DNA from: Caenorhabditis remanei | Lineage: Eukaryota > Nematoda > Chromadorea > Rhabditida > Rhabditidae | Direction of reading: 5' to 3' | Assembly (NCBI RefSeq): GCF_010183535.1 | Contig: NC_071329.1 | Location: 2,232,001 to 2,296,000, forward strand | DNA: 64,000 nt | Part shown: in pieces, positions 1-9,500 of the stretch | How the letters are laid out: every line of letters begins with the position of its first letter | Position numbering within the stretch: position 1 is the first letter of the stretch | Position numbers and translations under genes: made by a program | Notes under the pieces: model-generated | The model's database searches: none | The model's input: the letters and a program-made list of their open reading frames with translations, nothing else | What the model was told of the DNA's origin: nothing

Positions 1-1517
1 TTTTAAAGCATTGTTATAGCAAAATGTATATTTCTAAAAAGCTGAAATTATAAGGATTTTGAATCTGTTTAAATAATTTTGATAAGTTCAACTTGAGACA
101 AGATACAAGGGTTTGAAAGTCAACGACTTTCTCCAAGCAATCTTAACAATTTCTTGAAAATTTAGTACTTTGAGAGCCCGTTAACAGTCTCATCTAAAGT
201 TTTTGAGCTTTGAATTTAAATTCATTGTGTAAACCAACCATAGAGCTCTAGTTTTGTAGTTAACCACTTTTTTGCACGGGCGGTCTCCATAGAGTTATAG
301 GGCTCCGAAGTTACTCATATCTAGCTGAAACCTCTGGTGGGTCGGAGTGCTATAACTCTCTAGGGACCGCCCGTATAAAAAAGTGGTCAACTACAAAAAT
401 GGAGATCTAGAATTGGTCTGTAGCATACCAGAAATTTGAAACCAGGGGACCACCACTTGGCCAATTTTCAATCGTAAAGAATTTTTTTATTTTTCGAATG
501 CGTATTTTGCCCTAATTTTGCACTTTCCAGTCCTCCGATCTAATCAAAAAATCTGGTATTTTTTTCTCTTTTTCCCCTTATTATTATTCGTATCAAATGA
601 CACCTTGTTATTATTCTATACTTTTTTCCCACCCCTTTTCCTAAAAAAAAGTGTTCCCACATGTCCCATGATTCAAAATTATTTTTCATTATTTTTGCCC
701 CCATTCCCACCAGTACTAGTCATGACTTGACTACCAAATGATGTCAGTCCTTTTCCAGCCAAATTTTTTTCGTTTTCTCATGAAAAAAGAAAAGAGACAT
801 GTATACTACTAATCTGACACACACTGAAAACACGAAACGGCCGTAAATCATGTCACTTTTTACTAGTTTTTTGAAAAAGTTTTTTGTTGAAATTTTTCAA
901 GTATATATACGAATGATGGGGAGCCACTTTTGCTTTAGTTTTGTGTGGAGCACTCGTCATTTTGAAAGTTTTTTTGGCGCGAAATTTTGGTATAAATAGT
1001 AGAACATATCGATGAGAAAACCAACTACTTTTTTAAATTCTGTCTGTGTGTCCGGATGTCCAAATGTCCAGTAGCTAAATTGAGCATTTGTTGAGTTTAA
1101 GATGTCTGTCAATGTGTCCTGATGTCCGTTCCAAAAAAACTTGAATAATGAAATTTTCAAGACTTTTCAAAGTGGTTTGTCGTGAAAAAAAAGAATATCG
1201 ATTCCTGTTCTGGGGGCGGAGCTTTAAGTTTGAACTTTTTTCAAAAACATGTCTGTCTACAACATCAGGTATTTGACTTAATGTTTGCGACCTTTTCGTT
1301 TTAGGCTCCGCCCCCTTGAGACTTTACGAGACCCGAGATTTGGAGCCTAAGTCCAAAGCTTCCAGGGTTTTTGTTTTGTGAGCGGAATCTAATATTTCTG
1401 TGAAAATTTTCAAAATCTCAGTTTGTGGGTTACTGTACACGCCTTGCATCCGTAATCTCTCTAAAACCTAAAGCTCCTCGAGCCCCCGCCCCTTTGCTCT
1501 TTATTGCCTCAAATTTA
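1..1517. other. no gene seen; AT-rich flank
   Basis: I see no convincing gene in this stretch. It is AT-rich with poly-T runs and short TGTCCGGATGTCC-type runs near 1045-1130, which recur near 46.70-46.75 kb. The only clear structure is one palindromic repeat, listed separately. Open frames here lack splice-consistent neighbours or recognisable protein features. Confidence 0.6.
225..421. repeat. palindromic repeat, family A (CGGGCGGTC arms)
   Basis: The left arm runs through TAGTTAACCACTTTTTTGC and ACGGGCGGTC. The right arm is its inverted match, GACCGCCCGTATAAAAAAG then GTGGTCAACTACAAAAATGG. The same palindrome occurs about a dozen times in the window, so I treat it as a MITE-like family (family A). 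No protein is encoded. Confidence 0.85.
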
Positions 1518-1735
1518 TATTCTTTGTGTAGATCAAGTCTAAACCTCCATTTTAGTAGTTGACCACTTTTTTGTACGAGCGGTCCCTAGGGAGATACGGT
1601 AGGATGAAGCTCGGCACTTTAAATTTCGCGCGCCTTGTATGTGCTAACTTCGCTCTACCGTATCTCCCAAAGGACCGCCCGTGCAAAAAAGTTGTCAACT
1701 ACAAAAATGAAGTGCTAGGCTTGATCTACAACATT
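1518..1735. repeat. palindromic repeat, family A, next to a gene start
   Basis: The arms are TTAGTAGTTGACCACTTTTT with GTACGAGCGGTCCCTAGGGA, and the inverted CAACTACAAAAATGAAG side. This copy ends only about 25 bp before the ATG of the secreted-peptide gene, so it occupies the position expected for that gene's promoter or 5' UTR. Confidence 0.85.
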
Positions 1736-1759
1736 GCCCCAATAACTTTCCAGGTAACA

Positions 1760-2229
1760 ATGCGTTTCTCCCAATTCTTGGCGCTCTTCTTCATGTTGAC
1801 CGTGTTCTCCATCACCACGGCTCAACCCTACCAAGGCTACCGTACCTACCGTAGTCCCCTCCGTGACGGAACATTCGATCACGCCTCAATGTTCAGGTAG
1901 TCTATGGAGCAAAAGAACGCGCTTCAGAATTTCCCCATCATTTTCAGATTCACGTCAGACGGCTCAGCCGCGAGTGGTCAGAAGCTTCCAAGGTTTGGAC
2001 AAGGTTTCAGGTAGTTAGTACCGACACTTTCCTATATTACCCATTTCTTTAGCGTTTTTTGGTTTTATGGGGTGGTGGGCGTGTCTCAAATCTCAAAAGA
2101 AATGAAAAACCCGTAATAATTCTGAAAAATTGCAGAGACTACCCGTACGCCCAGGTCCAATACGGCGCCTCGTCGCCGATGTATGTTTTTGACGGTCGTC
2201 TGTACAATCTGGCGTCAGCACGCTCTTAG
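1760..2229 (+). CDS. small secreted peptide (97 aa, three exons)
   Basis: The exons are 1760-1896, 1948-2010 and 2136-2229, all with GT-AG edges and consistent phase 2 junctions (each splits an AGA codon), giving 97 aa. The first 20 or so residues (MRFSQFLALFFMLTVFS...) form a typical signal peptide, probably cleaved near TTA-QPYQ. The mature part is rich in Tyr, Arg, Gly and Ser, has no cysteine and no clear dibasic cleavage sites, and ends NLASARS. I do not recognise a family. It could be a cuticle-associated or signalling peptide, but the sequence does not decide this. An acceptor-like TTTCCAG lies 6 bp upstream of the ATG and may be a trans-splice site. A polyadenylation signal AATAAA follows at 2331. 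A palindromic repeat sits directly upstream. Confidence 0.72.
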
Positions 2230-2544
2230 ACAAGCCGCCTCCGAATCGAAATGATACATTAATTATCGATTTTCTTTTTCCTGAATAACAGACCCAAAAG
2301 TTGATAAACGAACAAACAAACGTGCGAGATAATAAATTATTTTGTTGTTAACAGTTTTTTTTGTTGCGGTTTTCAGATTTTTCAGGTTAAGAAGTGCCAG
2401 TGAGCTAGCAGGACTCAACGAGACCTGAAACTTGAATCCTGAGACTCTTAGCCTCAGACTTTAAGCCTAAGCTTTAAGGCATAAGACAATAAGCCTATAC
2501 CTTTAACCCGAGACTTGGAGCCTAAGACTTGGAGCCTTAGCTTT

Positions 2545-2757
2545 GAGGTAGGTTAACTTTGACCGCCCGTATCTCGTGAAATTGAAGTTCTACTGAAAAA
2601 TGAGCAACTACAAAATTGTAGCCCTTGACTTTGTCTACATTTTACCAAAAAATTATTTAAATCCGTCATTTCCAGATTCCTTAAGGAACACGGAAAGTCT
2701 GGAATCTCATTCTGGGTGTTGAGCACTCAGAATCTGTCAACGCTGAGGTCGAGACTT
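2545..2757 (+). pseudogene. partial duplicate of GBA intron 7 and exon 8
   Basis: This stretch repeats the sequence at about 4147-4360 of the downstream GBA gene: first the intron (GACCGCCCGTATCTCG, then GTTCTACTGAAAAATGA), then a TTTCCAG acceptor and the exon start encoding RFLKEHGKSGISFWVLSTQN. The catalytic-loop region has diverged (NLST in place of NQPT) and the exon runs straight into GAGACTTC-type repeat sequence, so this is a broken fragment. It shows a local duplication just upstream of the functional-looking copy. Confidence 0.75.
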
Positions 2758-2881
2758 CACAATTTGAACGAGACGTGACGAGACTCGGAGCGAGACCCAA
2801 CGACAATTTTTGTAAACTACATTCTATGGTCTGTGCTCCTCACACGTGTTCTATGAACCGGGTTCCCCCCCCCCCCCCTCC

Positions 2882-2900
2882 TGATAAGAAATTTGATAAG
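2882..2900 (+). promoter_or_regulatory. paired TGATAAG motifs upstream of GBA copy 1
   Basis: Two TGATAAG sequences lie at 2882-2888 and 2894-2900, 45-63 bp upstream of the ATG. In Caenorhabditis, TGATAA-type sites near promoters are bound by intestinal GATA factors such as ELT-2, so intestinal expression is inferred. The second GBA gene carries the same kind of sites. Confidence 0.5.
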
Positions 2901-2944
2901 AAAAAAGTGACGGAAATTTGCCAAATTTCAGTCTCTCCCTCGTC

Positions 2945-5827
2945 ATGAAGTCACGGTTTCGTACTATTTTCTCATTTATTTTTTTCATTATATTTTGTTT
3001 AGGTAGGTCACAAACTTTCCACAAAAAAATTTTGTCCAATAGAGCGCGTTTTCTTCCAGCAAATGCCGATGACTGTACATCGAAATCATTCAAAGATGGT
3101 ACAGTATGTGTTTGCAGTTTGGATTACTGTGATGAAGTTGGTAGATCAAATTTTTCAGATTTTCAATAGAGCACATTTTCAGATCCCCGCTCTGGACATC
3201 ACTATGGGTCAGGCGGCGGTTTACACGTCCTCTCACGCTGGAGCGCGAATGCATCGTGATGTGATCTACGCGACGGATGCGGAACCTTGTGAGTTTTTTT
3301 TTGGAGCGCACTTGCACCAAAATCTATATGGTTAAAAAGCGGAAGAGTTGAGGATTCAGAATCTATGTTTGAAATTTTTCTAGGACAAAAACTGACAGAG
3401 TAATGACGTTTTGAAAGTTTAGTCTGAAATTCGGAAATTTTTAGTGAACAACTAAAACCTCTGTAACTCGGTTAGATTTGGTCCCAGAAAATATCTAAGA
3501 CCAGATTCAGAATTCTCACGTCTTCAGCTTTCTCATTATACCAAAAAAATTTCAGTCGGCACACTCCACTTAACAATTGACTCCTCGAAAAAGTACCAGA
3601 CGATTCAAGGATTCGGTTCGACGTTTTCCGGCGCTTCTGGCGCAAATTTGAGAAGTCTTCCCGATAAATTAGCGGACACAGTAATCCGACAGTACTTCTC
3701 GGAGTCAGGTGAGGAGTCTCGAGACTTCTCGAGACCAAAACAAAACTTTCAGGCCTAAACCTTCAATTCGGACGTGTTCCCATTGCTAGTACCGATTTTT
3801 CCGGCCGCGTTTATAGTTATAACGATGTCAGCGATGACTACATGATGCAAAACTTTAATTTGACGAAAGAAGACTTTCAGTGGAAGGTAAAGTAAGCTGT
3901 AGATCAAAAAAGTTTGAAAATTTGATCTACACAGATCCCCTACATCCAAGCCGCCAAGAAATACAATCAAAACTTGAAATTGTTCGGAGCGCCGTGGAGC
4001 GCGCCAGGTGAGGCTCTAAAGGGGCGTGGCCTATTTCAAAAAATTTTATTTTAGGATGGATGAAAACTACAAAAGCCATGTCGGGACCGGGAGCATTGAG
4101 CGGGAAAGCGGGGGATAATTACCATAAGGCATACGCGACGTATTTTGTGAGGTAGGTTTGACTTTGACCGCCCGTATCTTGTAAAATTGAGGTTCTACTG
4201 AAAAATGATCAACTACAAAAATGTAGCCCTTGACTTTTTCTATATTTTACATAAAAAATTGACTAAAATTGGTTTATTCCAGATTCCTTGAGGAGTACGC
4301 AAAGTCTGGAATCTCGTTCTGGGCGTTGAGCACTCAGAATCAGCCTACACTGGGGTCGGATAAGAAGAATAAGATTCAGTCGACACTCTTCACCGCCGAG
4401 ACTCAACGAGACTTTATCAAGAGTGATTTGGGACCGGCGTTGATGAAGTCCAACGTGGGAAAAGATGTGAAATTGCTTATTTTGGACGATAATCGCGGAA
4501 ATTTACCGAAATGGGCGGATACGGTGAGTTGGGAGGGGCGAAATCAGGCGAGACTTGTAGCGAGACTCTACGAGACTTCACGAAACCCTGGACCCTAGAC
4601 CCTAGACCCTAGACCCTAGACCCTAGACCCTAGACCCTAGACCCTAGACCCTAGACCCTAGACCCTAGACCCTAGACCCTAGACCCTAGACCCTAGACCC
4701 CTAGACCCTAGACCCTAGACCCTAGACCCTAGACCCTAGACCCTAGACCCTAGACCCTAGACCCTAGACCCTAGACCCTAGACCCTAGACCCTAGACCCT
4801 AGACCCTAGACCCTAGACCCTAGACCCTAGACCCCTAGACCCTAGACCCTAGACCCTAGACCCTAGACCCTAGACCCTAGACCCTAGACCCTAGACCCTA
4901 GACCCTAGACCCTAGACCCTAGACCCTAGACCCTAGACCCTAGACCCTAGACCCTAGACCCTAGAGACCCCAAAACGAGACCCAACGAGACTCCCACTAT
5001 TTCAGGTGCTAAACGACCGTGACGCCGCCCCATTCGTCTCCGGAATCGGTGTCCATTCGTACCAAGACTCGGAAACCGACAAGCATCTCGACGAGACCCA
5101 CAAAAATCATCCCAACTTTTTCATTTTGGGCACCGAGGTATGTGAAGAGCAATTTTTTCCTAAATATGTAGATCAAATAAAGTTTAGGCAAGCGAAGGGG
5201 GCGGAGCCAAGGATGTTTCAGTGGATTACGGTAGCTGGGATCGTGCGGAGGATACCGTTTCGGATATTTTGGATGTAGGTCGAAATTTATCGATTTTTTT
5301 CTAACTTTTTGTATATTTAGGACCTAAACAACTGGGTTGTCGGTTGGACAGAACGGAATCTTATCCTAGACGCCCAAGGTGGACCATCTTGGGTGTCTGA
5401 CTTCGCCGATGCACCAATTATTGCGTTCCCCGCATTGGCGCAATTCTACAAGCAACCAATGTTTTATGCTATTGCACATTTTAGGTGAGCTAATGCGCTC
5501 CATTGACAATTTGTCATTAGAGCGCACTTGCAGCCACTTCATTAAACCGGGCGCCGTGAGAATCGACCATTCTCTGAATGTGATCGAGTTGGAAGTGGAA
5601 TCGTCGGCTTTTTTGAATCCAGATGGCTCCAAAGTCATTGTGATGGTTAATAAGGGATCGGTAAGTTTATGAAGATCATCATGTAGATCAAAATTTTAAA
5701 TTTGCAGCTCGTGGCCACAGAGCATACTGTAGTTGTGCAGGACACTGCGGACAACAGGAATCACTATCAATTCAAGCTTCCGCACAGAAGTATTACCACT
5801 TTGTACATTCAGACATCGAATTTTTAA
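2945..5827 (+). CDS. glucocerebrosidase-like GH30 protein, acid/base Glu replaced by Gln (copy 1)
   Basis: Thirteen exons join in phase to 522 aa: 2945-3002, 3060-3136, 3183-3288, 3556-3708, 3753-3886, 3935-4007, 4055-4151, 4283-4523, 5006-5137, 5188-5274, 5321-5484, 5534-5660 and 5708-5827. A signal peptide (MKSRFRTIFSFIFFIIFCLA) precedes the Cys-rich N-terminal region (CTSKSF...CVCSLDYCDE), then a GH30 barrel. The family hydrolyses glucosylceramide in the lysosome. Seen conserved: DF of IASTDFSGRVYSY, W of APWSAPGW, Y of GVHSYQD, the nucleophile in ILGTE (E357) and GWTERN. The acid/base motif that reads NEP in the family and in the second copy is NQP here (Q253), and Asp of FSDASG is Gly (G106). 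Length and splicing are intact, so I read it as an expressed but probably catalytically impaired paralogue. The intron before exon 3 has a weak donor (GAA|GTTGGT), and the second copy has no intron there. Confidence 0.88.
4590..4966. repeat. intronic (CCCTAGA)n heptamer satellite
   Basis: About 54 near-perfect copies of CCCTAGA fill most of GBA copy 1 intron 8, with occasional one-base slippages (CCCCTAGA). It is not the nematode telomere repeat TTAGGC. The homologous intron of copy 2 holds only a short seed at about 35567-35578. Confidence 0.95.
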
Positions 5828-6525
5828 TTTTTTCTGGGAAAATAAAAAATAAATTTTTAAAAGGACGAAATATCAATATTTTCGTGGAAAAATATTTTCA
5901 ATTTTATTTTTTCTTTCCTTTTTTCCGAAAAATTCACTCCAGAAGCCGTCAATTCATCGTCAACGTCTTCCTTCCTTGCTGAAAATGCAAACGCGCTCCA
6001 CGGCTACGCACGAGAGAGTGAGAGACGCAGAGAGTCGTGCATTATTTAATTTTTTTGATAAAAATTGCATTTTTTTCGAGTTAAAAATTGGTTTTTCGCA
6101 GGGAAAAAGGGGTTTTTATTGTTTTTAAGTGAAACATTTTAATTTAGAATAAAATTTCCTTGTTTTGCATATAGAAAATCTTTTTTTAAATGAATTTTGA
6201 ATATTTTTGCAATAATAAAGGAATTTTTTAATTTTTTAATTGTATGAAATAATATAAATCATGATAAACCGAAGTTTTATAAAGCCAAAAAACTTCTGAA
6301 AAACCGAAAAATCGCGAAAAAAATTTTAATTTTTTTTTTCAATTTTTTGCGACAAAAATTAAATATTCGGGTTTCTTTCTAAAACCTGAAAAATCAAATA
6401 AACCATTAATATATTCAATTCCGTCGCAAAAAATCCAATTTTTTGAAACTAAACTCTTATGAAAAAATCGCGAAAAAATTTTTTTTTTTAATTTCTGAAT
6501 TTAAAATTTTTCAGACAATTTCCTT
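5828..6525. other. AT-rich intergenic region with poly(A) signals and possible trans-splice acceptor
   Basis: AAAATAAAAAATAAA just after the GBA stop probably holds its polyadenylation signal. The rest is very AT-rich with no open frame worth reporting. At its right end AAAATTTTTCAG (AG at 6513-6514) precedes the SPK gene ATG by 11 bp and looks like a trans-splice acceptor. Confidence 0.55.
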
Positions 6526-9500
6526 ATGGATACCCCGTTAAAACCATTTGCTCTTCTAGGAAAACCGACAAATCACATTGATGACGTGGAAATCGACGAG
6601 GAGTCAGAAGAAGTGGATTCAGAGGGTTGGTGTGCTGGAAAATCTGAAAATAAAAGCCTAAACCTGGAAAAATCGATAATTGACTCAAAAAAATTGAGAA
6701 GAAACACTTGAACACACCTTAAACACACAAAAAAGCAATTTTTGAAAAAAATTTCGAAAAAAAAATTTTTTTTCAACATTTCTTTTTTATAGCTCCAGAA
6801 TCCTCCCAAAAACGAGTCCGCCGCCAATTCTCCGCATCGGAACGTCTTCATGTATTCCAATACATTCTAAGTGAATGTAAAAGTCGGGTACCCGGAAGAG
6901 AGGGACGAATCGCTAAATTTAAAGTGCAGACGAATAGTTCAAAAGTTTGGGAGAAATTTAAACAGTTGTATGGATATGAAAGGGATGTCGCAGTGTATAG
7001 GCTACAGTGAGTTTGCTGGGGGAAAAAATCGGAAAAATGACATTTTCAAGACAAAAAATGGAACTTTTATCAGAAAAAAACTGATGAAAATCGTAAAAAT
7101 TCAAAAACAATTTTTTTTCGAAATTTCATATATTTTCATGATGCAAGGTCTCCCACATTGCGAAAAAGAACTGCAAGAAACGCGAAGAGAGAAATTGGCG
7201 AAAACCGATGAAAATCGTAAAAATTCGATTTTTATGAAAACCACGGCAGTGCGAGGCATAAGGTCCGCAACGAACAGATTTGAATGTTTTCCGAGCCGCG
7301 TTGCGTGCGCGTCGCGGTTTATACTGAAAGATACGACAAATAAACGTTAAATTTGAACGATTGGCACCAGGGATGTGCGGAAATAAAATTTTCGGAAATC
7401 GGAAATTCCGGAAACTCGGTTTTTCAAATTTCTCATGGTCAAATTCAATAAATATGCATTAAAAACTGAAAATTTTGTTAATTTTTGCAGCAAATTTTTT
7501 TTTTTAATTATCATCACACGGTCTCCCACACTGCGAAAAAGAACTGCAGAAGCCGATTTGTTCCACGTTTTAATTCTATTCTTTTAGTTTTTGCACTGAA
7601 ATTTCAGTATTTTTTTGGGTTTTCAGACGTCGGAATGGATGAAAAAAGGGTCCCATCCATCAGAATTGTAGAAAATGAAATTCTCTATCTTATGAGCCAA
7701 AAAAACGCGAATTTTGGTCAGAAATTGACTTTTTTGATACAGAAAAACTGATTTTCACAAATATGAGATTTTCAGCCTTTTCAGCTAATATCAAAAAAGT
7801 CAATTTCTGACCAAAATTCACGTTTTTTGGCTCATAAGATAGAGAATTTCATTTTCTACAATTCTGATGGATGGGACCCTTTTTTTCATCCATTGCGCCG
7901 TCTAAAAACCCAAAAAATTGTGAATTTTCAGTGCAAAAACTGAAAGAATTGAATTAAAACGTGAAAAAATCGGCGTCTTGCAGTTCTTTTTCGCAGTGTG
8001 GGAGACCGTGTGATGATAAAAGAAATTGCTGCAAAAATTTACAAAAATTTTCAGTTTTTACTGTATTTTTACAGATTTTGACCATGAAAAATTTGAAAAA
8101 CCGAGTTTCCGAAATTTCCGAAAATTTTATTTCCGCACATCCCTGGTGCCAATCCACTGCACCCTATCACTCCAAAATCTACTTTTAATGCGTCAGCTCG
8201 ACAGGAAACGCGTCAGAAGTCTACTGTGCGCATAACGCGATAAAATTGTTTTGAAAATGTTTTCAGTGGAAAAAACCAATTTTTTGAAGATTGAAAATAA
8301 TTTTAGGGGAAATTTCGAAATTTTATTGCTATAAAACACCTCATCTTCACTGAATTCGGTAGAAAACGGCTGATTTAGTAATTTTTGTATACTGTAGGAA
8401 AACTTTCTTGCTATGCGCCTTTAAAGCTACAGTAAGAACTTGCACTGCTAAAGCGCCAGCAATGCCTTGGGTCATTTGGATGCGTAAGGACCTGTGCAAT
8501 CCTTCAAATTTAACGTTTATTTGTCGTATGTTTCAATATAAACCGCGACGCGCACGCAACGCGACTCGAAAAACATTTAATTCTATTCGTTGCGGACCTT
8601 TCGCTTCGCACTGCCGTGGTTTTGATAAAAATAGAATTTTTACGATTTTCATCGATTTTCGCCAATTTTTCTCTTCACGTTTCTTGCAGTTCTTTTTCGC
8701 AGTGTGGGAGACCGAGCATCATGAAAATATATGAAATTTCGAAAAAAAAAGTTTTTTCCGGAAAATTTTCTCGGAAATCGGCAATTTCCAACGGAAAACA
8801 GTTCTGAAAAAGTCGGAAATTTCGGAATTTCCGATTTCCGTTCAGCACATCCTTGGTTGGATCTTACAACTGCGCCCCACCGCAAACGAGAGAGTATCGG
8901 AAAGAGAGACGCAGAGTTTTTTTTCTCGCGTCGACATAGATTTTCACAGTTTTTGACCTATTTCCGCTATTTTTCGTAATAATTTTCCGAAAAAATTATG
9001 GTAAATAGCGAAAATAGACTCTCTCGTTTGCGGTGGGGCGCAGTTGTAATACATATGCTTGGCTAACAGAAATTGCATTTTTTGCCTCGAATATTTTATT
9101 TTTTTTTTTAAATTGATTTTCCGATTTTTTCCCATTATTTTCCAGCTACAACTTCAATTCGCCCCGCCTTCACACGGTGATCGGTCTGTCTCCAGATGAG
9201 CGTGTCGATTTGTACTATGCAATGGATATTCCGGTGACATGTGAAAAGGAGAGAACGATGATAATTGAGAAATATGGGTGTACACTGAATTCCGATAATA
9301 TAGTGACTGGAAGCACGAAATGTGAACATTGGGATCTTGTCCATTCGGATAGTGAAGACGATAAGGACGGCGATGGTACGTGCGGGGAAGCCACGCCCAC
9401 TTTTTGCCATAAGGGCGCACGTTCTAGCCGAGACGCCGTGTACTCCACGTGGACAACGTGGAGTTTGATTTTTGAATTTTTAGTCATTTTTTGCAAAAAA

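Noticed and set aside
518..730. Frame rich in Phe and Leu near the left end
   Set aside because: It is the translation of poly-T/poly-C runs and lacks splice sites or a start context.
4590..4966. CCCTAGA array as an internal telomere or CRISPR-like array
   Set aside because: The nematode telomere unit is TTAGGC, and the array has no spacers. It is an intronic satellite.
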